Shown here in pieces: positions 8,377 to 16,849 of a DNA stretch of 64,000 nucleotides. Origin of the DNA: Buttiauxella sp965119215 (GTDB lineage Bacteria; Pseudomonadota; Gammaproteobacteria; Enterobacterales; Enterobacteriaceae); NCBI GenBank assembly GCA_965119215.1, contig CBCPKK010000034.1:1-64000 (forward strand), read 5' to 3'. Under the pieces are notes generated by a model. It worked only from the letters and a program-made list of their open reading frames with translations. It did not search any database and was not told the origin of the DNA. How positions within the stretch are numbered: the stretch's first letter is position 1; each line of letters starts with the position of its first letter. The translations under genes were made by a program, and so were the position numbers.

Positions 8377-9661
8377 TGCTACCTATAACTTTCACGTAAG
8401 CAGACGCACGCTGTTCCTGCATCCAGGTCTGCGCTTCTTCGGAGAACTTACGGTTGAACAGCATACGATATGCACGATCTTTCTGCGCAGCATCAGTCTT
8501 ATCGACGTTGCGAGTATCCAGAAGCTCAATCAAGTGCCAGCCAAATGAGGAGTGAACAGGAGCACTCATCTCACCTTTATGCATTTTTGACAGCGCGTCA
8601 CGGAAAGCAGGATCGTAGATGTCGGTCGCTGCCCAGCCTAAATCACCGCCCTGGTTAGCTGAACCCGGATCTTCAGAGAACGATTTTGCCGCCGCATCGA
8701 AGGTTGTTTTGCCGCTTTTAATATCAGCCGCAATTTGCGTCAGTTTAGCTCGTGCCTGATCGTCACTCATAATTGGAGAGGATTTCAGCAGAATATGGCG
8801 AGCGTGAACTTCAGTCACAGAAATGCTCTGGCTCTGGCCACGCAGATCGTTCACTTTCAGGATGTGGAAGCCAACGCCTGAACGAATCGGACCGATTACG
8901 TCACCTTTTTTCGCGGTGCTTAATGCCTGAGCGAAAATAGACGGTAATTCCTGAATGCGACCCCAACCCATTTGACCGCCTTTCAACGCTTGCTGGTCAG
9001 CAGAGTAGGTGATTGCCAGCTTGCCAAAATCCGCACCGCTTTGCGCTTGCGAAGCGACATCACGCGCTTGTTTTTCCGCATCATCTACCTGAGTAGAAGT
9101 CGGGTTTTCCGGCAATGGAATCAGGATGTGGCTGAGGTTAAGTTCGGTGCTGCTGTCGTTCTGGCTACCCACTTGCTGAGCAAGAGATTCGACTTCTTGC
9201 GGCAATATAGAAACGCGACGACGAACTTCGTTATTACGGACTTCCGAAATCGTCATCTCTTTACGGATTTGAGCACGGTAAGAATTGTAATTAACGCCAT
9301 CATAAGCCAGACGGCTACGCATCTGATCCATGCTCATTTTGTTCTGTGCGGCGATATCAGCGATGGCTTTATCAACCTGATCATCGGTCACTTTGACGCC
9401 CATCTTCTGGCCCATCTGCAGGACGATTTGGTCCATGATCAGACGTTCCAGAACCTGGTGGCGCAAGGTCGCGTCGTCAGGAAGTTGCTGGCCCGCTTGC
9501 TGGGCACCTGTTTTCACTGACTGCATCATGCCGTCAACATCACTTTCCAGTACCACACCGTTATTCACCACGGCTGCAACTTTGTCGACCACTTGTGGGG
9601 CCGCGAAAGAGGTATTCGTCGCCAGGACGATACCAAGAAGCAGCGTTCTCCAATTCTTCAT
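8369..9661 (-). CDS. surA: Periplasmic chaperone / peptidyl-prolyl isomerase SurA
   Basis: SurA escorts unfolded outer-membrane proteins across the periplasm to the BAM complex. The product is 430 aa, slightly longer than E. coli's 428. A signal peptide occupies residues 1-20, with cleavage expected after TSFA. The N-terminal chaperone domain follows, then two parvulin domains starting near LNLSHILIP and VHARHILLK, and a C-terminal helix. The second parvulin has the GGDLGWA and FGWHLIELL signatures. The neighbouring upstream gene lptD encodes one of SurA's clients; the 55-base gap between them holds no obvious terminator, so they may be partly co-transcribed. Confidence 0.98.
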   Translation of the reverse strand: MKNWRTLLLGIVLATNTSFAAPQVVDKVAAVVNNGVVLESDVDGMMQSVKTGAQQAGQQLPDDATLRHQVLERLIMDQIVLQMGQKMGVKVTDDQVDKAIADIAAQNKMSMDQMRSRLAYDGVNYNSYRAQIRKEMTISEVRNNEVRRRVSILPQEVESLAQQVGSQNDSSTELNLSHILIPLPENPTSTQVDDAEKQARDVASQAQSGADFGKLAITYSADQQALKGGQMGWGRIQELPSIFAQALSTAKKGDVIGPIRSGVGFHILKVNDLRGQSQSISVTEVHARHILLKSSPIMSDDQARAKLTQIAADIKSGKTTFDAAAKSFSEDPGSANQGGDLGWAATDIYDPAFRDALSKMHKGEMSAPVHSSFGWHLIELLDTRNVDKTDAAQKDRAYRMLFNRKFSEEAQTWMQEQRASAYVKVIGSNG

Positions 9662-9716
9662 ACTTTTTCCATTTTACTTAGCCGCAAAGCGGGTTGCTAA
9701 TTCTAGTCAAAGTGAA

Positions 9717-12071
9717 TTACATCGAGCTCTGATACGGCAGAATGTTCGAACGCAACATTTGCTGTGTGCCCAGGCCGTAGTTGGAACTCAGGCCACGTAA
9801 CTCGATGTTAAAGCCAATTACGTTATCGTATTTGCTTTGGTCGTTTTCCCAGCCGTTAATTTTGCGCTCGTAACCAACACGGATCGCATAACAGCAAGAG
9901 CTGTACTGCACTGCCAGCATGGAGTCAGCGGTTTGTTGCGCCTTGGTGTCGTAGTAATATGCACCGACGACAGACCAGCGATCAACGATCGGCCAACTTG
10001 CTGCCATACCTACTTGTGATATGCCATCTTTATACTGTGCCGCATCAGTATTAATGCCTGGGATTGTTGCACTAATATATTCAGGGCTTGCGTAACGGTA
10101 GCTGAACTGCACCAGACGATCGTTGTCTTTGCGGTATTCAACGACGCCGTTGCCGGTCGCTACGTTATCCAGACGCGTATCGTACTGCAAGCCACCCCGT
10201 AAACCCCAACGATCCGTCATACGCCAGTAGGTATCACCAGCCCACACAACAGAGCCCGTTTCGTCACCTTTTTCACTGGTTATAGTTTCATCACCGGTGC
10301 GGGATTTCGTGAAGTAGTAGATTTGACCCACAGAAACGTTAAAACGTTCAACGGCTGCGTCATCATAAACGCGAGTTGTTACGCCAGTCGTTACCTGATT
10401 GGCCGATGCAATACGGTCAAGCCCGCCGTAACTGCGGTCACGGAACAAACCGTTGTAGTCAGATTGCAGCAATGCGGAGTCGTAGTTGTTGATATTGCTC
10501 TGATCGCGGTATGGCACATACAGGTACTGTACACGCGGTTCCAGGGTTTGAGCCCAACCTGCGGCAGAGTCCATATCGCGGTCGAATATCAGCTTTCCGT
10601 CCATTTTGAACTGCGGCAGGGTACGGTTCACCGAGCCATCAAGTTGATTGTTCGGGTTGGCTGCATTGTAAGTATCCAAATTGGTCTGCTGATAATGCGT
10701 CGCCATCAATTTGGTTTCAGTGTTCAGACTTGCCCAACCGTTTGACAGAGGCAAACTAATCACGGGTTCAATATGAAGACGCGTTGCTTCAGGCTGATCG
10801 CTGCTCACGTTGGTGAAATGCACCGCCTGGCCATAAATACGCGTATCAAACGGCCCAACATCATTTTGATAATAATTCATATCAAGCTGCGGCTGTGCAC
10901 TGTATGAATTATTTCCGCGTTGAGAATCAAAGACCTGGAACTGTTTTGTCGCAAGCGTGGCGTCAAAGTTTTCAACGGCGTAGCCAACGCTAAATTTCTG
11001 CGTAGCATAGCCGTCAGTACTGGAACCGTACTTAGATGTGAAATCGTTAAAGTAACTTGGATCGCTGACTTTGGTGTAGTCGATATTAAAGCGCCACACC
11101 TGGTCCATCACACCACTATGGTTCCAGTAGAATAACCAGCGTCGTTCATCCCCTTCCGGATTTTTAGCCGTATCATCTTTATATTCGCTATCTGACAACA
11201 GATAGTCGAATTCCATGACGCCGGCACCAGCCTTGGTCAGGTAACGGAATTCGTTTTGCCATTGTGTGCCACGTTGTTCCATATAATGCGGAGTGATCGT
11301 GGCATCAAAGTTTGGTGCAATGTTCCAGTAATATGGCAGTGTAAACTCAAAGCCATTATTGGAACTGTACTTCGCACTTGGGATCAGGAAACCTGAACGG
11401 CGTTTATCGCCAATGGGCAACTGCAGGTAAGGGCTATAAAAGACCGGAACCGGGCCCAATTTAAAACGGGCATTCCAGATTTCTGCGACTTGTTCTTCTC
11501 TGTCCTGAATCACTTCACTGCCCACAACACTCCAGGTATTCGAACCCGGCAAGCAGGAGGTAAATGTGCCATTTTCCAGAATGGTGTAGCGATTGTCGCT
11601 ACGCTGTTTCATTAAATCGGCAGTACCACGCCCCTGACGATCTACCATTTGGTAGTCACCTTTCCAGACGTTGGTATCTTTGGTATTCAGGTTAGACCAG
11701 GCTTTTGGCCCTTTAAGAATGATCTGATTATCGTCGTAGTGTACGTTGCCCACGGCATCGACAGTACGAACAGGATCGGGTTGGCCTTCAACCTGCTTTT
11801 GGTGCAACAGAACTTCGTCAGATTGCAGGCGGCTATTGCCTTGCTGTATATCAACATTGCCACTAAATACCGCATCGTCAGGATAATTTCCTTTTGCGTG
11901 ATCGGCATTTATAGTAACAGGCAGATTGTTGGTGTCCCCTTCAACCAATGGGCGGTTGTAGCTTGGGATACCAAGCATGCACTGCGAAGCTAGATCGGCA
12001 GCCATACCTTGTTGACTATACAGCGCTGCGCCAATCAAGGTGGCCAGCAAGGTGGGAATACGTTTTTTCAT
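9717..12071 (-). CDS. lptD: LPS-assembly outer-membrane protein LptD
   Basis: LptD is the beta-barrel that, with LptE, inserts lipopolysaccharide into the outer leaflet. The start is set at the ATG at 12071 (MKKRIPTLLATLIG), which matches E. coli and begins a normal signal peptide cleaved near GMAA; the product is 784 aa. An in-frame ATG nine codons upstream adds an unlikely MMMEQRITR leader. The jellyroll domain (VTINADHAKGNYPDDAVFSG onward) is followed by the barrel. The cysteines needed for the two inter-domain disulfides are present: one in DLASQCMLG, one in FTSCLPGS, and a CC pair in SSCCYAIRVGY. It is divergent from djlA, with a 183-base gap. In E. coli this gene is sigma-E controlled; I did not identify the promoter here. 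Confidence 0.98.
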   Translation of the reverse strand: MKKRIPTLLATLIGAALYSQQGMAADLASQCMLGIPSYNRPLVEGDTNNLPVTINADHAKGNYPDDAVFSGNVDIQQGNSRLQSDEVLLHQKQVEGQPDPVRTVDAVGNVHYDDNQIILKGPKAWSNLNTKDTNVWKGDYQMVDRQGRGTADLMKQRSDNRYTILENGTFTSCLPGSNTWSVVGSEVIQDREEQVAEIWNARFKLGPVPVFYSPYLQLPIGDKRRSGFLIPSAKYSSNNGFEFTLPYYWNIAPNFDATITPHYMEQRGTQWQNEFRYLTKAGAGVMEFDYLLSDSEYKDDTAKNPEGDERRWLFYWNHSGVMDQVWRFNIDYTKVSDPSYFNDFTSKYGSSTDGYATQKFSVGYAVENFDATLATKQFQVFDSQRGNNSYSAQPQLDMNYYQNDVGPFDTRIYGQAVHFTNVSSDQPEATRLHIEPVISLPLSNGWASLNTETKLMATHYQQTNLDTYNAANPNNQLDGSVNRTLPQFKMDGKLIFDRDMDSAAGWAQTLEPRVQYLYVPYRDQSNINNYDSALLQSDYNGLFRDRSYGGLDRIASANQVTTGVTTRVYDDAAVERFNVSVGQIYYFTKSRTGDETITSEKGDETGSVVWAGDTYWRMTDRWGLRGGLQYDTRLDNVATGNGVVEYRKDNDRLVQFSYRYASPEYISATIPGINTDAAQYKDGISQVGMAASWPIVDRWSVVGAYYYDTKAQQTADSMLAVQYSSCCYAIRVGYERKINGWENDQSKYDNVIGFNIELRGLSSNYGLGTQQMLRSNILPYQSSM

Positions 12072-12254
12072 ACGTGTTATTCGTTGTTCCATCATCAATG
12101 GCTTAGCGTCGGCAAACGGTCTGAGACTAACGTACTCATCACCACAGCGCTAGTATTAATCCAGCCCGTTCAGCAGTCTGCCGTTAGGCGCTGCTATCAA
12201 TGGCGGGTATGATAAAGCAAATTCTAGCCGACAGCATGACGATTTGGGGAGTAT

Positions 12255-13061
12255 ATGCAGTATTGGGGTAAAGTACTCGGTGTCGCAATAGCACTTATTA
12301 TGGGCGGTGGCTTCTGGGGCGTGGTGATAGGGTTACTGGTTGGTCATGCCATCGACAAGGTGCGCAGCCGTCGTCAATCCTGGTTTTCTAACCAGCAACA
12401 GCGCCAGTCACTGTTCTTTAGCACCACATTTGAAGTGATGGGCCATCTGACCAAGTCAAAAGGGCGTGTCACGGAAGCGGATATCCAGATTGCATCGCTA
12501 TTAATGGATCGTATGCAATTACATGGTGATGCACGCAGCGCCGCTCAGCATGCGTTTCGTGTAGGTAAAGAGAATGGTTATCCGCTACGTGAAAAAATGC
12601 GTCAGTTACGCAGCGTATGTTTTGGGCGCTTTGACCTGATTCGGATGTTTCTTGAAATTCAAATCCAGGCGGCATTTGCTGACGGTTCTCTGCATCCTAA
12701 CGAACGGGAAGTGCTGTACGTTATCGCAGAAGAGCTGGGCATTTCACGCATGCAGTTCGATCAATTCTTACGCATGATGGAAGGTGGCCAGCAGTTCGGC
12801 GGTGGCTACAACCAATCGCAGGGTGGTTTCCAGCAACAGCGCGGGCCAACGCTTGAAGATGCTTGTAATGTGCTGGGCGTCAAAAGCAGCGATGATGCCA
12901 CCACCATTAAACGCGCGTACCGTAAATTAATGACTGAGCATCACCCGGACAAACTGGTTGCGAAAGGTTTGCCGCCAGAAATGATGGAGATGGCTAAGCA
13001 GAAGGCGCAGGACATTCAGAAAGCGTACGATCTGATTAAGACGGCCAAAGGATTTAAATAA
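12255..13061 (+). CDS. djlA: Membrane-anchored DnaJ-like co-chaperone DjlA
   Basis: A DnaK co-chaperone tied to the inner membrane; in E. coli its overproduction activates the Rcs envelope-stress relay. The product is 268 aa. One N-terminal transmembrane segment (about residues 7-30, glycine-rich: IALIMGGGFWGVVIG) is followed by the TerB-like helical middle part with FADGSLHPNEREVLY. A glutamine/glycine linker comes next, and a C-terminal J domain with the essential HPD at about residues 230-232 (RKLMTEHHPDKL). It is monocistronic, and a strong intrinsic terminator starts 5 bases after its stop codon. Confidence 0.97.
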   Translation: MQYWGKVLGVAIALIMGGGFWGVVIGLLVGHAIDKVRSRRQSWFSNQQQRQSLFFSTTFEVMGHLTKSKGRVTEADIQIASLLMDRMQLHGDARSAAQHAFRVGKENGYPLREKMRQLRSVCFGRFDLIRMFLEIQIQAAFADGSLHPNEREVLYVIAEELGISRMQFDQFLRMMEGGQQFGGGYNQSQGGFQQQRGPTLEDACNVLGVKSSDDATTIKRAYRKLMTEHHPDKLVAKGLPPEMMEMAKQKAQDIQKAYDLIKTAKGFK

Positions 13062-13065
13062 AGAT

Positions 13066-13093
13066 AAAGCCTCTCGATTGAGAGGCTTTTTTT
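13066..13093 (+). terminator. Rho-independent terminator of djlA
   Basis: A hairpin has arms GCCTCTC (13069-13075) and GAGAGGC (13080-13086) and loop GATT, is flanked by AAA on the left and is followed by a run of seven T. On the minus strand the AAA of the left flank gives a short U run, so it may also serve the convergent rluA message, whose stop codon it touches. Confidence 0.9.
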
Positions 13094-13751
13094 AGAAGTC
13101 AGCCGGTACGCGAAACGTCATTGGCGTTCCATACTCAGGGTGAGTAATGGTCAGCATTTCGGCATGGAGCTGCAAACGCGGCGCTAATGCCAGCGCTTCC
13201 GGCGATGCATAAAAGCGATCACCCAGAATAGGGTGACCCAGCGCCAGCATATGCACACGTAACTGATGCGAGCGCCCGGTAATCGGTTTTAGCTGCACAC
13301 GCGCAGTGTTATCTGCTGCATACTCCAGAACCTGATATTCCGTTTGCGCCGCCTTGCCGGTTTCATAACACACTTTCTGCTTTGGCCGATTCGGCCAGTC
13401 ACAAATGAGCGGTAAATCCACCAGGCCTTCTTCTGGCTGAGGATGACCCCATACCCGCGCCACATATTGCTTCTTCGGCTCACGTTCCCGGAATTGACGT
13501 TTCAGCTCACGTTCTGCGGCTTTGGTCAGCGCAACGGCAATCACGCCGCTAGTCGCCATATCCAGACGATGTACGGATTCAGCCTGCGGGAAGTCGCGTT
13601 GAATACGCGTCATCACGCTGTCTTTATGCTCATCCAGTCGTCCTGGAACGGACAACAACCCCGAAGGCTTGTTGACCACCATAATGTGTTCATCCTGATA
13701 AAGGATGACCAGCCACGGCTCGAGTGGCGGGTGATAGGGTTCCATAATCAT
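13092..13751 (-). CDS. rluA: Dual 23S rRNA U746 / tRNA U32 pseudouridine synthase RluA
   Basis: The enzyme isomerises uridine to pseudouridine at 23S position 746 and at position 32 of several tRNAs. The product is 219 aa. The catalytic aspartate is D64 in HRLDMATSG, as in E. coli. The RluA-family segments MVVNKPSGLLSVPGR, YVARVWG and GRSHQLRVHMLALGHPILGD are all present. Its ATG shares a base with the rapA stop (TAATG), so translation is coupled to rapA. A second in-frame ATG two codons on is possible, but the longer start aligns with the E. coli protein. Confidence 0.98.
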   Translation of the reverse strand: MIMEPYHPPLEPWLVILYQDEHIMVVNKPSGLLSVPGRLDEHKDSVMTRIQRDFPQAESVHRLDMATSGVIAVALTKAAERELKRQFREREPKKQYVARVWGHPQPEEGLVDLPLICDWPNRPKQKVCYETGKAAQTEYQVLEYAADNTARVQLKPITGRSHQLRVHMLALGHPILGDRFYASPEALALAPRLQLHAEMLTITHPEYGTPMTFRVPADF

Positions 13752-16657
13752 TACTGGTGCGTCACCACAATCAGACGCAACGCGTCCAGTCGCCAGTTAG
13801 CCTGTGCGAGGCTTTCCAACACTTGCTGACGATTGCTTTCGATAGCTTCGAGTTCATCATCACGAATGTTTGGGTTAACCGCTTTCAGCGCTTCCAGACG
13901 AGAAAGCTCCGAACTCAGTTTCTCATCGGCTTCTTCACGAGCTGCTTTAATCAGCACTTGTGCTTCGGCTTCAACTTTTTCTTCCGCCAGTTGCAAAATG
14001 GCATGAACGTCAGACTGAACCGCATTTACCAGCTTACTACCGGTATGACGATTCACCGTGCTGAGTTGGCGGTTGAAACTTTCAAACTCGACCTGGGCGG
14101 CAAGGTTAGTGCCGTTTTTGTCCACCAGCATACGAACCGGCGTTGGCGGCAGGAAGCGGTTGAGCTGCAATTGCTTCGGCGCTTTGGCCTCCACGACATA
14201 CACCAGTTCCAGCAACAGCGTTCCGACTGGCAGCGCTTTATTTTTCAGCAAAGACAGTGCACAGCTACCTGTATCGCCAGAAAGAATCAGGTCCAGACCA
14301 TTACGGATGATCGGGTGTTCCCATGTCACAAATTGCGCATCTTCACGCGACAGCGCCACATCACGTTCAAACGTAATGGTGCAGCCATCTTCAGGAAGAC
14401 CAGGGAAATCTGGCACCAGCATGTGGTCGCCTGGCGTTAACACCACCATATTGTCGCCACGGTCGTCCTGATTAATGCCGACAATATCGAACAAGTTCAG
14501 TGCGAAACTCACCAGGTTGGTGTCGTTATCTTGCTCAGAAATCGCCTGAGCCAGCGCTTGTGACTTCTCGCCGCCGTTAGAATGGATTTCCAGCAGACGG
14601 TCACGGCCCTGTTCGAGCTGAATTTTTAGCGCATCATGCTGTTCACGGCATTGTTTGATAAGCGCATCAAAACCGTCTGTATTTTCAGGCGCGGCCAGAT
14701 ACTCAACCAGTTGCGGATACACGTTGTCGTAAATCGCGCGACCGGTTGGGCAGGTGTGCTCAAATGCATCCAGGCCTTCGTGGAACCACTTCACCAACAC
14801 TGATTGTGCGGTTTTTTCCAGATACGGAACATGAATCTGAATATCGTGCGCCTGGCCGATACGGTCCAGACGGCCAATACGTTGTTCCAGCAAATCCGGG
14901 TTAAACGGCAGGTCAAACATCACCAGATTACTGGCGAACTGGAAGTTACGGCCTTCGGAACCAATCTCGGAGCACAGCAATACCTGAGCACCGGTATCTT
15001 CTTCGCCAAACCAGGCTGCGGCGCGGTCACGTTCGATAATCGACATGCCTTCATGGAACACGGCCGCACGAATACCTTCGCGCTCACGCAGCACTTGCTC
15101 AAGCTGCAATGCGGTGGCGGCTTTCGCACAAATCACCAGCACCTTGTGAGAGCGATGACTGGTCAGATAACCCATCAGCCATTCAACGCGCGGGTCGAAG
15201 TTCCACCACGTGCCGCTATCACCTTCAAATTCCTGGTAAATTTGCTCCGGGTAGAGCATGTCGCGAGCTCGTTCTTCTACAGACTTACGTGCCGCCATAA
15301 TACCGGACACTTTAATCGCGGTTTGATACTGCATCGGCAGCGGCAAACGGATGGTATGCAGTTCGCGTTTCGGGAAGCCTTTCACGCCATTACGAGTGTT
15401 ACGGAACAACACACGGCTGGTGCCGTGGCGGTCCATCAGCATGGAAATCAGTTCCTGACGCGCCGCGTTGCTGCCTTCACGGTCGCTGTTCGCGGTTTGC
15501 AGCAGAGGTTCTATGTCCTGCTCGCCAATCAGTTCGCTTAACATGTTGAGCTGATCGTTAGTCAGGTGGTTGCCTGCCAGCAGCAGTGAAACGGCATCGG
15601 CTACCGGACGGTAATGCTGTTGCTCTTCAACAAACTGCTCGAAATCGTGGAAGCGACTTGGGTCCAGCAAACGCAAACGCGCGAAGTGGCTTTCCATACC
15701 AAGCTGCTCAGGTGTGGCGGTTAACAGCAAGATCCCTGGAATATGTTCGGCGAGCTGCTCAATGGCTTGATATTCGCGGCTTGGCGCCTTCTCGCTCCAC
15801 ACCAGGTGGTGAGCTTCATCAACCACCAACATATCCCACTCGGCTTCACACAGATGCTCAAGACGTTGCTTGCTGCGGCGCACGAAATCCAGCGAACAGA
15901 TAACCAGTTGTTCTGTTTCGAATGGGTTATCGCTGTCGTGCTGGGCTTCGGCGTAGCGCTCGTCATCAAACAGGGCGAAACGCAGGTTGAAGCGGCGGAG
16001 CATTTCAACCAGCCACTGATGTTGCAGAGTTTCTGGCACCACGATTAATACGCGTTCAGCGCTGCCAGCCAGCAGTTGCTGGTGCAAAATCATCCCGGCT
16101 TCAATGGTTTTACCTAAACCTACTTCGTCAGCCAGTAATACGCGTGGCGCGTGGCGACGACCCACATCGTGGGCAATATTGAGCTGGTGCGGGATCAGGC
16201 TGGTGCGCATGCCGCGCAGGCCGCTCCAGGGCTGGCGATACTGCTCGCTTTGGTAAACGCGAGAGCGGTAACGCAGGGCGAAACGGTCCATTCGGTCAAT
16301 CTGGCCAGCAAAAAGACGGTCTTGCGGCTTACTGAACACCAATTTGCTGTCCAGGAAAACTTCGCGCAGCATCGTACCGGCTTCTTCGGTATCCAGACGA
16401 GTACCGATGTAGGCAAGCAAACCATTTTCTTCTTTAACTTCATCAACTTTTAGTTGCCAGCCTTCATGGCTGGTGACGGTATCACCCGGATTAAACATCA
16501 CGCGTGTGATAGGCGAGTCATTTCTGGCATACAGGCGATTTTCACCGGTGGCCGGGTAGAGCAGGGTTACCATTCGTGTGTCTAAAGCGACCACAGTTCC
16601 CAGTCCCAGTTCGCTTTCGGTATCGCTGATCCAACGTTGACCAAGTGTAAAAGGCAT
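13751..16657 (-). CDS. rapA: RNA polymerase-associated SWI/SNF-family ATPase RapA (HepA)
   Basis: RapA binds RNA polymerase and recycles it from stalled or post-termination complexes. The product is 968 aa and full length. Two N-terminal Tudor-like domains (about residues 1-110) precede the helicase core. Walker A is DEVGLGKTIEAG at about 177-188, the Walker B DEAH box is VVDEAHHLVW near 280, and the second RecA lobe contains GSEGRNFQFASNLVMFDLP and QRIGRLDRIGQ. Helical spacer and C-terminal domains follow. It is co-directional with polB, with a 163-base gap, and is coupled to rluA downstream. Confidence 0.98.
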   Translation of the reverse strand: MPFTLGQRWISDTESELGLGTVVALDTRMVTLLYPATGENRLYARNDSPITRVMFNPGDTVTSHEGWQLKVDEVKEENGLLAYIGTRLDTEEAGTMLREVFLDSKLVFSKPQDRLFAGQIDRMDRFALRYRSRVYQSEQYRQPWSGLRGMRTSLIPHQLNIAHDVGRRHAPRVLLADEVGLGKTIEAGMILHQQLLAGSAERVLIVVPETLQHQWLVEMLRRFNLRFALFDDERYAEAQHDSDNPFETEQLVICSLDFVRRSKQRLEHLCEAEWDMLVVDEAHHLVWSEKAPSREYQAIEQLAEHIPGILLLTATPEQLGMESHFARLRLLDPSRFHDFEQFVEEQQHYRPVADAVSLLLAGNHLTNDQLNMLSELIGEQDIEPLLQTANSDREGSNAARQELISMLMDRHGTSRVLFRNTRNGVKGFPKRELHTIRLPLPMQYQTAIKVSGIMAARKSVEERARDMLYPEQIYQEFEGDSGTWWNFDPRVEWLMGYLTSHRSHKVLVICAKAATALQLEQVLREREGIRAAVFHEGMSIIERDRAAAWFGEEDTGAQVLLCSEIGSEGRNFQFASNLVMFDLPFNPDLLEQRIGRLDRIGQAHDIQIHVPYLEKTAQSVLVKWFHEGLDAFEHTCPTGRAIYDNVYPQLVEYLAAPENTDGFDALIKQCREQHDALKIQLEQGRDRLLEIHSNGGEKSQALAQAISEQDNDTNLVSFALNLFDIVGINQDDRGDNMVVLTPGDHMLVPDFPGLPEDGCTITFERDVALSREDAQFVTWEHPIIRNGLDLILSGDTGSCALSLLKNKALPVGTLLLELVYVVEAKAPKQLQLNRFLPPTPVRMLVDKNGTNLAAQVEFESFNRQLSTVNRHTGSKLVNAVQSDVHAILQLAEEKVEAEAQVLIKAAREEADEKLSSELSRLEALKAVNPNIRDDELEAIESNRQQVLESLAQANWRLDALRLIVVTHQ

Positions 16658-16768
16658 AAGATTTCGGCTCTATTATCAGTGACTAAGATTTGCAGGCAAT
16701 AGTAAAACGACCGCGCGCAAAGGGGGCGGTAGCTCAAAAGTAGATTTAGGATGATTCAGGAGGGCGCT

Positions 16769-16849
16769 ATGGTACTGGAAGGAAACGCATTCGTCACCTC
16801 TTCGTCGTACTTCAAGCCTATTAAAATAGCCCTAATTGCCCTGTCATAA
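16769..16849 (+). CDS. Candidate 26-aa small protein in the rapA-polB gap
   Basis: A short plus-strand frame reads MVLEGNAFVTSSSYFKPIKI and six more residues (ALIALS) to a TAA. It is preceded by a near-perfect Shine-Dalgarno AGGAGG five bases before the ATG. It overlaps the 3' end of polB, which is on the other strand. Both flanking genes run on the minus strand, so it would need its own promoter; none is obvious. The strong ribosome site is the only positive evidence. A mildly hydrophobic C-terminus hints at membrane association. It could equally be chance. Confidence 0.35.
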   Translation: MVLEGNAFVTSSSYFKPIKIALIALS

